The notes: a model not told the origin generated them from the letters alone. Positions 12,568 to 25,149 are shown, counted from the stretch's first letter. The stretch is DNA of 64,000 nucleotides from Synchiropus splendidus (GCF_027744825.2 NC_071336.1:15341501-15405500), one strand, 5' to 3'. Program-made: numbers and translations.

Positions 12568-14119
12568 AGATTCACCAGCATCAATCCAAATTTGTATTTC
12601 AGTTTACTGATGGACACCTCAAACCATTGTAGTTTCACTTAAAGCCATCAACAGCTTTCAAGCATTGGCACATAAAACTCTCTTAGATGAGCATGTTGGA
12701 CTGCAGAACATGTTAAACTCAAACATCTCTCCACAATGATATCAACAGTCTCGTGAATGGACATATCATGGACAGGCACTTCAAATCTTTATATTTATTC
12801 AAACGTATATTTCAGTGCATAATGGCATTTTGCATGGCACCTCTTCTGGTTAGTTTAAAGACGTGCAGCCTCATGTGCTATGACATGGATGGAGTTGGTA
12901 GAAGTTGTTCTTTATTTTTATTTAGACATTCACTGTTATTCTTTCGTGAATGAAAAGAAACATGATCTTTACATGAAACCATCAACATAATGTGGAAGAT
13001 AGTTTGGGGTGGTAAAACAAAAGAAAAAGTAAAAATTTAATTGTCTTGAAGTTTATTTTGATAAGAGAATGTGACCACGGATTACATTACTAAGATCACA
13101 TTAGAAAACTTGACTTTATCAGACAGTAAAGCAGTGCGGTGAAATGAATTAGTAGTAATAACAAATTGAACCATTTTGAGGACAAGGCCTGAATTAATAT
13201 GTTTAAAAAAAATGATTTTTTCCTGATACTCCTCCATGGTTAAGTCCAACTATGGTCCTGACAAAGTACACACTGCTATTATAACACTATAGACTAAATC
13301 CATCAGCCTGAACAGATCTGAGAATCAGAAGTGAACAGCAGGTTCCGATCACTCTTGGCACAGGGAGGAAACAGGAGGAAGGTGGGCTCAGGTTCTTTGA
13401 ATGATGTATAGATGGATGCATTATTGAAACAAGGCCATAGAAAAGCCAACATCGATGAGAGATCCTCTCCAGTCTCACATGAGGTCTGTGACATTTCTGG
13501 GTTCGGGCCTCCCCCCGGGCCACTGTGGCTGTGAAAACTGATGATCGGTGTTGTGTGAGTAATTGTCACTGTATTTCAATAACAGGTAGCTCTTCAGTGT
13601 ACTGGATCAAATATGGTGAAAACAAGTGTTGTGTGAATATGCAAGCCTATTACAGCGTCATGCATAATTCATCAATGACCTTTGTGTTGTCAGTCAGATA
13701 TGCCGCGGTGAGGAATTCAAAATTAGTGACGGTGGTTGGAAAGGTAAGTTTACTTTTGAGTCAGGCTGTATTTCGGCTCTTTGTCATCTGAAGCGGTGAG
13801 GAAATATTTCTAGCCGGAATCCTCTGTACTTATGAAGACAGAACTGGAAGTGGTAGCTGACACGCTGGGCCACAGGGTAAATGGTGAGCTGCAACATCCA
13901 GAAAACCACAGCGGAGATCATCTGCAGCTGGACCGTTGCACTGTCAAGTCTGTCAACAATGTGAGTGATTTAACTTTTGACAGCATCTTGAATTAAATAA
14001 CTGCAGTTCCTGTAGTCAGCAATGACTCAACTCAAGGGTATTACCCATCAGGAATAATGAGTTGAGTTGATTCTGCTCAGTGCTACTGACCACTTGACTA
14101 GTTACACCAACCAGACTGC
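12568..14119. other. Non-coding, nothing recognised
   Basis: AT-rich DNA with no supported exon or RNA gene. Confidence 0.45.
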
Positions 14120-14716
14120 GATGTTTTTGTTTGATTTTCCAAAATACTTGACACAAATAACGATCAACATAATGATCGTGAGCGTTGTTTAGGGGTGGTC
14201 GAATAGAAGGTTTATGCATAACTGCAACCCTCTGGAGGATCCTCAAGCAAAAGATCTATGAGGGTGGGAGGCAGTTCACATCCAAACCGCAACTCTGGGA
14301 GGCTGACATCCTGCAAAGACATTCAAGCAGAAACTGTCCATAAACTCACAAGTTCTATGGATGCAAGAATTGTGAAGCTGCTATCAAACAAGGGGTCCTA
14401 TGTTAACATGTAACTTGACCTGTTATTATGTTTTGGATTGTAATAGCTTTTTATTTGAGTAAACATGACCTTATATTGCTGTAAATTCAACAAATTACTA
14501 TTTTCAGTTCTTTACAAACTAGAAAATGTCTTGAAACTATGTTGTGCATAATAATTTGGAACAGTGTGTTTTAAGTTTTTTATTTATTTTTTAAATACTG
14601 TTTTCATTAGGAGTTTTGTTCAATAACGTTTGAAATACATTTCAACAGCTAATGACTTGAAAATTGTGTTGATCGTTATTTGCATCAAGTATTTTGGAGA
14701 ATCAAACAAAAACATC
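14120..14716. mobile_element. Element bounded by 50-bp inverted repeats
   Basis: Positions 14120-14169 are the inverse of 14667-14716 with 47 of 50 bases matching. The spacer is about 500 bp and AT-rich with no long open frame. A second motif, 'gcataataatttggaaca', occurs in direct orientation at about 14545-14563 and at about 14720-14739, the latter just outside the right arm. The structure suggests a non-autonomous DNA transposon or two nested insertions. No transposase is visible. Confidence 0.65.
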
Positions 14717-14989
14717 ATTTGCATAATAATTTGGAACACAGTGTGTATAAGTTCTCTGAAATACCCAACCTAAATAACTAACAGAAATTAGTTTTACCTT
14801 TTTCAGATGTCTGAATTGTCCACTTTTTTATATACTATAAATATTGTAAATATAGCAATTATATTATAACACTATAGAGTTTAACATAAGCATATTAGAC
14901 ATTTAGTTTGGTCTTTGTTGCTCAGCATGAACTCAATTTTCTTGTGTGTCTGTGAGTGAGTGTACCTGCATTAGCTGTTCTTGTGGAGA

Positions 14990-15210
14990 CTACTTCTTAG
15001 AAACACACCCCCTTGTGAGGACATTTTGCTACGTGACATTTTTCCCATTCCCCACAAAGTTAACCCTCAATTTGGAGATTATGACGTCAAAACAACAGGT
15101 TTAGTCAGGTTTAAGCTTGGTTAAGAGCCATTTGGTTTGGATGGTGAGGTTTAGGGTGAGAGGCTGGGGACCGCATGATGTCAATGAAACATAGTATCAG
15201 TGTGTATGTG
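14990..15210 (-). repeat. Dispersed GTGGGGAC-type repeat, reverse copy
   Basis: Reading the minus strand, 'tttcattgacatcatgcggtccccagcc' matches the start of the repeats at 392, 677 and 16389. It is followed by a 'taaacc' block, and the 'ccttgtgaggac' at the left of the interval corresponds to the other end. It is more diverged than the plus-strand copies. Confidence 0.55.
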
Positions 15211-16214
15211 TGGACTTATTATTGTGATATGCACTGTTGAGGTTATCTTTGATTTGAGATTTATCAAATATGGAAGTATCAATAACTAAACCCCAAACCT
15301 ATATTTAAACCCAGTCCAGTGCATTGCACGAAAATGTCACAGTGTGAAGGCACAGAGTCATGAGTCCATAACTCTTGCCGCCTCATGGTTCTGTTCTACA
15401 TCGTATTCCTGCTTTGACAGACTGTTCACATCACTGTACTGGTTAAGTGATGGTTAATAAAGGCAACGTGTTTGTGGGTTCCATTTGGGGAAAAGGAAAA
15501 GAGTAACTTGTATTTTCCCGCTGAGCTGATGCATATTTCATGCTCTTTGATGCGTCACACACCTACACACTCACATCTCTGTTGCCGCTTGATGCTGGGA
15601 GTTAATGAATGTTTATGTTGGAGGCTCCAGCATCAGCCAGTAACGAGGGCAGAAGCCTGACAGCTCGCTCCACACATTCAGGCAATTGATGTGGATACAG
15701 AGACAGAAAGCTCAGCACTGTGTTTCGCAGAGAGCGCAGATAAAAAGATGACATTTTAAATGTATACGTACCTGGAATGCTGGGAAATATATGCGCACAA
15801 CTTTGATCAAAAGGCATCATGTGAAGTAAAGATGAAAAATACATTTGAAGTTTGCGGTGAATTGGGAATTTGCAGTTTTCAAACATGACAAATACGAGTC
15901 CCTCTCACTGACACACAAAAAATGTTGCACTTTTACTCCAGAGGTTTCCCTCCTCTGCTGTCTCGCTCCACTCTGATACGCGGTCAAAGAGCTTGTTTTA
16001 TTTTTGATCACAGCTCCTGTGTGGGCAGGAGGTCACAGATTGGTGCGCGGTTCCGGGATGTATGCGGCAGCTTCAAACTCAAGATTGGTAAACAAGAGTC
16101 ATATGGGGTGGAAAGACCAATGTGTTGGAGGAACAGGATGGGTTGGTAGAGCAAATAAGACATGGACACAGGATGAACCTCTGCTGTTCAGCTCACACTC
16201 CTCCACACTTTGTA
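15211..16214. other. Non-coding, nothing recognised
   Basis: No exon, RNA gene or recognised repeat was supported. Confidence 0.4.
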
Positions 16215-16350
16215 TGTACGTCAGCGCTCAGCCTCAATGCAAGGAGGTTGCCTGTTTGATTCCAGTATGAGAAAACTCTGGGGCCTGTATGGAGCAGATC
16301 GTAGCCCTGTGCTTGTTTAAGGTCATCTCCCACAGTCCAGCCATAAAGGA
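16215..16350 (+). repeat. Decayed dispersed repeat with box-B-like string
   Basis: Blocks 'cagcctcaatgcaaggaggttgcctgtttgattcc', 'ggggcctgtatggag', 'ccctgtgcttg' and 'ctcccacagtcca' occur in the order of a very common fish repeat as I remember it. The 'gtttgattcc' resembles a tRNA box B, but no acceptor stem or box A could be found, so it is not a tRNA gene. Confidence 0.6.
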
Positions 16351-16357
16351 GAGGCGT

Positions 16358-16377
16358 GACACACACACACACACACA
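16358..16377. repeat. (CA)n microsatellite
   Basis: Pure AC dinucleotide tract just upstream of the third GTGGGGAC repeat, the same arrangement as at 288 and 948. Confidence 0.85.
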
Positions 16378-16388
16378 AAATTGGTTGT

Positions 16389-16650
16389 ATGTCTATCTTA
16401 ATGGGAGCGCTCATTGCCGTAATGCTTTTCCTAACTTGTCATCCTTAACTTAACCACCCATAACAAATGGCTACCAATAACCAGGGCTCTAAACCCAACT
16501 TAAACCATTTATAATGACCCAGTTATTTTTGATGCTTTCATGCTCAAATTGAGGCTTTGTTTTGTGGGGTCCAGCCAAAAGGTCCCCACAAAGGTGTAAA
16601 GTCCCCACAATAAGGTGTTTTTATCAAGAATTAGACCCCACAAGTGAGGA
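16389..16650 (+). repeat. Dispersed GTGGGGAC-type repeat, copy 3
   Basis: Contains the 'cattgccgtaatgcttttcc' start, 'aaccagggctctaaacccaacttaaacc', 'ataatgacccagttattttt', 'tgtggggtccagccaaaaggtccccacaaagg' and a terminal 'ccccacaagtgagg'. The block order is that of the copies near the left end of the window. Confidence 0.75.
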
Positions 16651-16675
16651 TGAACCAGGTCCACACAAATACAGT

Positions 16676-16835
16676 CATGCTTTTGTGGGGACATTTCATA
16701 GACTTTACTTTTCCTCTCACCCTCAAATTGAGGGTTAATCTCATGGGTACCAGCCAAAAAAATCCCCACAATGTCATACGGCCCTCACAAGGATGGTGTT
16801 TTGCCAAGAATTGGTCCCAACAAAGTGAGATAAAC
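16676..16835 (+). repeat. Dispersed GTGGGGAC-type repeat, copy 4 (shortened)
   Basis: Starts 'catgcttttgtggggacatttcatag' and ends with a diverged 'ttggtcccaacaaagtgagat'. The middle 'aaccagga...ataatgaccc' section is missing, leaving 'ctcaaattgagggttaatc' joined to the start. It is tandem to copy 3. Confidence 0.7.
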
Positions 16836-18580
16836 ACCCCCCCAAAGACACACACAGAGACTAACAAGTCTCTGGCTCTTAACTTTCACGCCGTATCATA
16901 GCAGCTGAGTGACACTGTCTTCTCCTGGGTTGTCTCTGTTTCATCCTCTCCCCAATGCTGTCATTCAGCACAAGGGTTAGCAAATTGGCGTGTCAGCGAC
17001 AGTTTTCCTTCAAAGGCCCCTCGTGATAGTGTTCTTGTTCAAAGCGTTCATGTTTATGCTGCGCTGATCTCCTTCCCTCCTCAGGCATTTGAGCTTTCCC
17101 TGCATTACCAAGACAGAGGCAGGACTCATTCGCTCAGTCAGAGAAATTCAACCCTCATCCCCACCCTGGCTCCGGCACCAAAACTCACTTCTTGTTTTCA
17201 GCTCTGCAGTGACCTGCAGAAAAGAATATTGGATGGAAATACTGTGATCCACCTGCGATACTGACTTGAAGTCTGTGATTCGCTCGTGACGAATGAGAGG
17301 TGAAGTGATGATATTGCCACGTCACGTTCTTCAGCAGGAATGTCACGGTTAGTCACCCAAGTGGCCAGACGGAACAGTTTGCTGTGGGAATGGAAAATTT
17401 ACATTGATTCAAAGTTTTGCACATGGGAAAGGGTTCGAACAGATGTAGCATGTGTGATACAACTCAGTTGTACACAAAAATACAAGCTCATCATCCTCAA
17501 GCTCATGTGGGCCACAGAAAGTCTACCAAGCAGCCAGATCCGCCTCCGGGTCTTGAATATGACGTCAGATGTCTTCACACGTTGAGATGCACCATATGTA
17601 ACAGAAGTTGTTGATTCACTCGACAGATGTCGCAAAGAAGTCAACATGTTCACATTGACGTGCACGGATCGACCAACAGGATGTTCCTCTTGTGATGTCA
17701 TCGAGGTGCCTCTTCAGATCTGGCTTAGTGCAACACTGTGATGAATTTGCATTTTAAGAACTACCTTTACGCTTATGTAGCGTTCAAATCCAATAGAACC
17801 ATGGTGACAGATAATTCCATGCTGCATATTTATACTTAATTCCGTTTCATTTTGCTAACACTGTAGATAACATGTAAAACAGTATGGATGACAAACTAAA
17901 ATAACCTGGATGAGTTGAAGCAAAGCAAGCAATTTATTGGAGAGCAGTGTTGTAAATCTTGTGTGCAGAGAGACCAAGTGAGGCTCTGACTCTCACAGCT
18001 TAGAACACAGGTATAAAACCCCACCTTAGACAACAAAACATCAGTGGCATCATGTAGGCACACTAATTGAAGCAAATTCTTCCTGTGACTTCATGACCTG
18101 TAGACACATGTCATCTCAAAGCCTTGTTACTACCTTGACACAGACATGTCCATGCCTTCCTCATCTTCTATGGGCCCCTCACTCGCTGGTCCAAACACCT
18201 GTTATGCACAGAGAAGATAGCGCGTCAACAACAAAATGTTCATGTGAATAATTTAAATAGCATTTTCACACATCAGTTATTACGAATCTTTTTAGTAGCA
18301 TTCTCAGCAATAATTATTTATGTGTTTATGGTGCCATCCAGTTACAAAATGAAGTACTATTTACAATTCTGTCATCGCTTCTATACAACTCATATTATAG
18401 TTGTTGATTTGAACATAAACAAAAGACATCTGATTTTTTTGTTGTCAGATTATTGTTCATTCTCACCCTTTTGTTTCCTTTCAAATGACAGCAACCATGA
18501 AACAAGGAAGTTTCAACAGCCAATTAAAACTCCAATACTCCTCGTCTGAACTTTTAAAACTCTGCTACCTGTCGAGATTT
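16836..18580. other. Non-coding, nothing recognised
   Basis: No exon, RNA gene or repeat was supported. Open frames at 17340-17701 on both strands overlap and lack family features. Confidence 0.4.
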
Positions 18581-18589
18581 AACTTGGCT

Positions 18590-18990
18590 GCTTATGTAAC
18601 TCCTCCGTCTGAGAAAACTCATTCTCCCTCCTGAGCAGAAGTGTGAGCGAGAACAAATACGCGATTCAGTGGCAGTAGGACGTCTGGGTATTCCAGGTCT
18701 TCTGAGTGTGGATGAGCCAAGTTTATCAGGGATAAGCAGCTCCAACATCGCAGCCCGCCCTCCACCCGCATTGTTTCACAGTGTTCTGACTCACAAAAGG
18801 AGGAAAATGCATTTAAGAACTCTCCGCCTGGCGCTTCCTCGCGCTGTGTGACTCACAAGGCCGAACCACATTTAGCTGCAAACATCCGCCGCCAACACGG
18901 CATCATGACATCGCGGGGCCAGAGGGCCACCAGCACCCATGACAGCCGCGCCGCTGCTGTTCAGACACTGGACCCAGTGATCATCTCAGA
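18590..18990. promoter_or_regulatory. CpG-richer patch, possible promoter or first exon
   Basis: CpG dinucleotides are clearly denser here than in the flanking AT-rich DNA, for example 'cctggcgcttcctcgcgctg', 'catccgccgcc' and 'cagccgcgccgctg'. In fish and other vertebrates such a patch often marks a promoter. I could not connect it to a gene on either strand. It contains the small ORF at 18905. Confidence 0.35.
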
Positions 18991-19027
18991 CATCCGCAAT
19001 GTGAAGAAGGCACAAAATAATCTGTGA
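18905..19027 (+). CDS. 40-codon ORF in CpG-rich DNA, function unknown
   Basis: ATG with A at -3, then 40 codons to TGA. The translation runs MTSRGQRATS... to ...PVIISDIRNVKK and is hydrophilic. A possible splice donor GTGAAG overlaps the Asn-Val codons near 19000, so the frame could equally be a first coding exon ending after '...DIRN'. I recognise no family. It could be chance in GC-richer DNA. No downstream partner exon was identified. Confidence 0.2.
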   Translation: MTSRGQRATSTHDSRAAAVQTLDPVIISDIRNVKKAQNNL

Positions 19028-21274
19028 ATTCTTGTCAAAATTTAAAGATCAGTGTCATTGGTACCCTCTAATTAAAGTCTTGTAATTCAATCCTTTGTGA
19101 GAATACAAACTTGATACAACTACTCTGGAAAAACTTAAAAGTTTGTTAAGTTTGCTTATATTTAGTCAATACTGTATATATCTCCTTCGGCTTGATGTAA
19201 GATACCGTCACTTGTATGTGACATTTCAGCAAGATGGAGGGACTTTTATGACGGTGCATCTTTTTTCACCGATCGTTTGGGCAGATTTTTTCCCTTATTT
19301 CTAGATGAAAGTAATAAAAACAGTTTATTTAAGACTGCAATGTCCTAAAAGCAGTCCCTGCATCTGGGTGAAAAGTCACCTACAAGTGAATTTGTCTTAA
19401 ATCAAGCCGGGTGTGATATTTTGACTAAAAATAAGGGTCAACAAACTTGGTTTTGAGATCTTACAATGTACAGATCTCACCATTAATATTGTTTTTTACT
19501 GCCATATGAATACTGCTATGAACCAAACAACAGTTTTTAAACCTGTCACGGTCTATTTAGTATTTGACTCGGTTTCACTGATGACCACTGACACCATTCA
19601 GTAACCACAACACACCAAATCTATGACAGAGCTCATTTTTTCAAACTAGTCAGTTTTCATTCTGATGCTAGTCAGACTAGTCTCCCAGTGCCAGCTGGTC
19701 ACCGGGTAAGTCTAATCATAGCCCATGGCACAGATGAACACAGCCATAATGAAACTGCCAATGTAGTTTTCCAGTAAATAATTAGATAAAATTGCTAAAA
19801 TGCTAAAATGTAATGAACATCTTAGGAACTTGTCGTCCTATTGGTCGGGTTCTTCACTGTCTTCACATCAGCACCTATTTGGTTTTTTTATATTGGATTG
19901 GTTTCTGGTTGTAAAGTCAACGTGTCTTGCAAAATAGCATTTTCTTTATTCATTTTATAGCCCTCAGTCTGAGAGAGACCATGGCACCATTCTGTTCCAT
20001 TAGTATCCACGATAACTGTATAGTGTTGGGGTAGAAACAACAACACATTGTCCATCAAACAGAATAACCAACTAACTGACCAATCAGGACCACATTTAAC
20101 AAATCTGCTATAAACGGTTGAACTGTTGCCGTGCATTATGGGCCATTATGAACCTGAGCAGTGAGCAAGACGTTCCATTGCCCAGGAACTCAGCGGCACC
20201 CATTCAGCTTGACTCAGTAATCTTGTTTATTTGGTCCTCCAGCCACTTCCCTGCACTTAGTGGAGGCTGCCCAAGGTTACTTCTCTGCAGCCAGCTGTCA
20301 GTGGGCAGTTCATCACAGGGCAGACAGAGACAGTCATGGCATACATGCTGATGCCCCATAAACGCGTCGCCCAAACTCAATTGTCGTGTCTGCACTCTCC
20401 ATCAGGACGTCTGAGTCGCTATTTCACCCCACTAACCCTTTATAAGGATTCACTTGTGTCATTGTGACGTTGTGGGTTTGAACCTTGTCATTGTTCAAGG
20501 CATTTATTACAAATGCTTTCTAATAGGAGTATCAGCTTGAGACAGATGTTGAAGGACAAGGAGTCTTGTGTCAGCCTACTATTAAAATACAAGTAAATGA
20601 AACTTGATCACAACATTCTCGGGTGTTTGTCATGTGACTGAAAATGCAATTAAAAACAAGCACAGAAGGGCCTGACCACCGTTTCAAGTCTTCACACGTA
20701 TCACATTCTCATTCATTCAGAGTTGTTCCTAGGCTCACGCACTAAGACACTTTAAAGTGGCCCACTCTACTTTAAGCATCACAATGTCATTTTTCAATTC
20801 AAATCCACTGAAGCTGAAGCTCTGTCCGCGTGCCGCGGACCGGCTGCTTTCCTTGTCCAAGTCTTCCATTATTCAGAGTTTCCCTTTAATCCAGGCTGCT
20901 GCTCAACTGTCGGAGTACTTTCCTTCCTTGGGAATAAATGAGTGTAGAAATCAGTTGTCCCCTTCAATCACAAATGGTTATCTGACCGCTGTCTCCAATC
21001 ACGGTGCAATCACGGCGAACCACTTCATCAATGGGCCACCCGCCGTTCGACCAGCTTACACTACTTGTTCCTTTAAAATAAATCGCCACATCAAGGTGCA
21101 GTGCAACAAACACACACCTGTTTTTTCTAACAATCAATTGTAGTGGCGCGCTCGGCCCAGACTGGCAATCTGTTGTCATATTTGGAGGACAGACAACTCA
21201 CCGAGACATTCCAAATTCAACTCTTCTTTCGGAACAAAAATGACTACTAAAGCCTACTGGGAAAGGTTTCCAGT
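19028..21274. other. Non-coding, mostly unremarkable
   Basis: No supported exon or RNA gene. Around 19370-19470 'tgtcttaaatcaagccgg...gactaaaaataagggtcaac' resembles dispersed fish repeats I recall only vaguely. The plus-strand 128-codon frame at 20757-21143 shows no recognisable domain. Confidence 0.4.
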
Positions 21275-21345
21275 GACGGTGGAGTGTTGGTTGGTTACTG
21301 CTACAGCCTCACAGCGAGACGGTTGCAGGTTACTGAGTCCAGGTT
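21275..21345 (+). repeat. Short decayed dispersed repeat
   Basis: 'ctacagcctcacagcgagacggttgcaggttactgagtccagg' corresponds to the 'gcctcacagcaagaaggttgc.ggttcgatt' block of the common teleost repeat also seen at 16215. It is only a fragment. Confidence 0.5.
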
Positions 21346-21561
21346 GGAGGAAAAGAATCAAGTTAAGGGAGGAGAGGATACAGACAAACAACTTAACAGT
21401 TTGTTTTTTGCAACACTGAGAAGCAATTTGTTTCTCCATTTGGTTGGACTCATTTCGTGTGCACTTTGTTTTAACAGGAGGAACAAGAATCCACAACACA
21501 TTTGAACATATTTGCAGTGGAAAAAAAAAGGAAAGACCAAGGCAAAAACTCACAGACAGAT

Positions 21562-23873
21562 GAATGGAAATAATTCAAACTTTATTTGCCATGTTTGTCT
21601 CCATCATTACAAAGATTTGGGCCCCTAGCTCTGATTGTCGCCAGCTATTTGTTCAGAGCCACAACAGCCACGTCTTCTCAGTTCATAGAAAACACCGGAA
21701 TAAATAATGAACAAGTGGAAAAGTAGAGTTTGGAGGAAAACGTCAAATAAAACTCTTTTGCAACATTTGACATCCCATTCATCAACATTGTTTGATGACA
21801 GAAAAAAAAAGATTCCAATCTGGATTAAAAAAAAAAACAGATGAAAAAAAAAATTCATCCACAAAAGTTTAGAACAGATTGGTTGATATACTTCTTAATT
21901 TTGGTGAACGACACAAATGAGTCAACTGATGATTATAAGTTTTCATTTTAGAATAAAGCAGGGCACATTGTGTTCCAGATTGAGTGAAAAATAGGGGGAG
22001 CTCCGATGTGTTTATTGCAGATGTGTGCAACGTGTTTCCCTGCCAGAAGTTCACATCCTCTCAAACCCCTCTAAATGTCAGATTCAGTTGATTTAAAATA
22101 TAAACAACACAGATGAGAACTGGTAGTAAGTTCATCCGGAGAGAGAGAGACACAGACTCGCACACATTTGGTCTTATAAATTAGTGAAAAATCCCAGCCT
22201 TATCCTTTAAACTGAATTTAACAGCGAGTAGTGCTTGAAGAAACACCATGTAAATAAGCAAAACTGCTGAGCCGTTCCTTAAGTTGAAAAAAGACAAGCC
22301 AATTATTCACAGCGAAACCCCTTAAAATATGTATCTTCCGCTCAAACCTCGAGCAGCTGCTTTTTCTTTTCCCATTAGTTTTTGACAGGCAGCCGGAGTT
22401 TAAGTGCTTTTCATTATTGTAGCCAACTGTTCCTCAACCGCAAAATGCTTCCGTGCGAGAAACACTTAAGCACACTCCAGTAAAACATTAATTTTAAAGC
22501 AACTACACTTGTTCCACTGCGGAATTCAGAAATGGTCTTTGTATTTTTGCATTATGTAAACTATGTACAGGATGAATAATTGATGCTGTCGTCACATGCC
22601 TCGCTCCATCTGTGTTGCCTGCAGTGGCTCTGAGAAGAAGATCGCCAAGGAGATGCTTTCAAGCCGGTGATTCGTTGAAAGATCGGAAATAAATACAGTA
22701 GCACGACTTTCCACGTCCCAATAATAAATAATACATAGTTTAATAAATCTCATAGACATTTCTCTGCTGTGGTTGCCATGACAACTCTGCTGGAAATTGA
22801 AGCATGAGGCACAGACACACACATGAACACACGGTCGTCCCCTCTTACTTAGCAGGACCCTGCTGAGAGAAAGAAACCCTAAATGACACATTAAATACAC
22901 AGATATGTGTCAGCGCTGAGTCGAGTGGTGACATTTTAGGATCCCAGCCAGCCAGCTGGCCCTTCTGTCCTACAATGCTCGGAGCGGTCTTGCCTCGTGT
23001 GCTCCTGCTGTGCGCTCCACATCGATGTAGCAGGAAGTGTCTCGCTAAGTTTCATCTCTTTTGTTTGAACGGTTGCTGGTAGGCTGCTAAATAACACCGA
23101 ACTTCACATGAATTTATTGCAACTAACTCGACTTCAACAAATCTTTACATAAAGTCCGATGGTTGGTATCACCTCACTTGTTTGACGTCCAGAAAGCAAG
23201 AGGTGGCAGATCAATGTGACGTCAGAGTAGAGGAGTGTTCAAACTGGGTTTCACTGAGAATGGGGGATTGTGCTGCTGTAGTTGACTGTGAGGACTTCTC
23301 CGAGACCGTCCATCTAAATGGGTCTCTCTTGTATTAAAGTGGCATATGTCCACGACTGAGGGAGAATGGGAGCCACAGATGAAAGCCAGTCATGTGATAT
23401 TACGCCACTGTGGTGCACACAAAGCTCACTTTGTGCCACACAACAGGCACCATATCGCCATGCCCCCGTTGAGTCACTCCAAACAGATCTGCTTCAAAGC
23501 ACTGTTTCCATATACGTCCTCCAAACCACAGCAGTTGGGTGTGCAAAGGTGCACCCTTCGTAAGATCCAGTGTAGAGTTCTCCAGCTCTAGTGTCGAGCC
23601 GGGCGCTGTACAGTATCACACACCAGAGGGGCGGGAGATTCAAGTTCATGTCCAGGTGTTTCACTTCGCCTGTGGGCATTGATTTTCATCCCAAAGCACT
23701 GACACAAAAAAAAACCCAATCTTTGTCGGCAAAAAGGCCTCCCTTGATCCAGTCACAGATAAAGTCTCTAGGCTCAGGTCCAGCAGAACAATGCAGCAAT
23801 GGGCACTCATTACATCTGGAAGGCTGGTTCTCCATGAGGTGAGGGACAGTGGTGATCTCTAGCTGCACTCTGT
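21562..23873 (-). other. gal3st3: Probable 3' UTR of gal3st3
   Basis: The stretch lies directly downstream of the gal3st3 stop codon on the minus strand and ends near a canonical AATAAA at 21586-21581. No other gene signal intervenes. The sequence between 22.2 and 23.0 kb is of mixed, non-repetitive composition, as expected of a long untranslated region. The end point is inferred from the signal, and earlier polyadenylation sites are possible. Confidence 0.4.
21581..21586 (-). terminator. Polyadenylation signal AATAAA (candidate, gal3st3)
   Basis: Minus-strand AATAAA in the context GGCAAATAAAGTTTG, about 2.29 kb downstream of the gal3st3 stop. It is the first strong candidate I would choose, because the transcript would end just before a short decayed repeat. 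Confidence 0.4.
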
Positions 23874-25149
23874 TTACCTATTCCCAGGAACATTCGTTAA
23901 AGCAGTAGAGGGCTTTGTCTCAGACATGGGGCCAGACGCCGAGGGTGGTGGATGACTCCGATGGTTGGGTGAATGTCGGGGTAGGGCCGTGCGAATGAAC
24001 TGCTGGGGGGGATGTGACTGCTGAAGCCGCAGTTGGTGAAACTGTCGATATTTAATTGACTGGGAGCGAAGCAGGACCCGAGTGTACTGGAGCTCTGGCA
24101 TTATCAGTTTTAGACAGAGTTCTTGAGCCATAGTTGAGAAGCCATGGCTGAGGTTAGCTGGGAGGTCGTACCCTAAAATGTCCACTTTATTGCTGGGCTG
24201 CCAGGGACGAAGATCTTTGTTTTTAATCTGGGCCGCTGAGCGAAGGAGTGGCAACCTTCCACCAAAGCAGCTTCTCATCAGTCGCTCCTGGGCCTGTCTG
24301 AGGAGTCGGACCTCCTTGGCAACATAACCAAGACCAAGGGTGCTCAACTGTTTCCACAGGGAGGCGTTGAAGTGGTCGTAGAGTCGCGCGTCTAAAGAGT
24401 TCCAGGCTCTGATTTTTGCCGGAAGGCTGGGAGTCAGGTTTTTCTTTGAGTTTGGCATCCGCATATTTAGCTTTACATACAAGATGTCATCCAGCTCCCA
24501 GGAGAGAAGATGGCGGAGCAGAACCAACGACTCATCAAAGTACTCAGCGATCATAACCAACGAAAAGACACGGTCTACCTCGGCTACAAAGTTCTTGGCA
24601 TACTCCACATCTGTTGCGGGGCGATCTTTGTCTCCACCGAGGTCAAAAGTTAGGGTATTACGTGCATACATTGAGTCCTTCTCTTCAGGTCGGTAGTAGC
24701 GCCACGGTTCCTCTAAGAAAGCATCTAAGGAGGCATTTGGAACACGTTTAAAGCTCTGGCAGTGTTGGGTGTAATAGCTAAAGGACGACTCAAACATGGA
24801 CGCAGGTTCTCTCACGATCGTCACGTATATGGTGTCATTAGGCATGAGACGCTGCAGTTCAGGTTTGTAAAAGCGCATATGGCTGGCGATGATATTCGGT
24901 GGCAAAGTGTGTGGGTGGACAAAATGAGAGCTGAAGGTTCGAGGGTAGCAGAACTGATGGCCGCAGGCTTGTACCGGCAACGCCACAGTGAGGTTGTTGC
25001 GTTCTGCAAATCGAAAGAGAATGTTCTGTACTGTGGTGCTGGCCGTCTTGTGCGTCTTCAGGAAGGCCACATTGGTGTGTTTGGGCTTCAGCCCTGAGGA
25101 GGCCTGGGAGTGGAGGCCACAACATCTGAGGTAAAAGGCATCCATGTTC
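23874..25149 (-). CDS. gal3st3: gal3st3 exon carrying the catalytic domain
   Basis: The exon begins after the acceptor CTTTTCTCCCCAG at 25150-25151 with G-AAC-ATG, so the third base of the split Trp codon is supplied here. It runs uninterrupted for 425 codons to TAA at 23876-23874. The in-frame ATG at 25145 is internal, not the real start, because the anchor exon joins in frame just upstream. The single large exon holding the whole sulfotransferase domain is typical of this family. Confidence 0.92.

Noticed and set aside
16230..16265. Possible tRNA gene from a GTTTGATTCC box-B-like string
   Set aside because: No box A, no acceptor stem; it belongs to a decayed dispersed repeat.
20757..21143. 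128-codon plus-strand frame
   Set aside because: No recognisable domain or exon boundaries; likely chance.
24484..25097. Plus-strand frames opposite the gal3st3 catalytic exon
   Set aside because: Shadow frames of a well-supported minus-strand exon.
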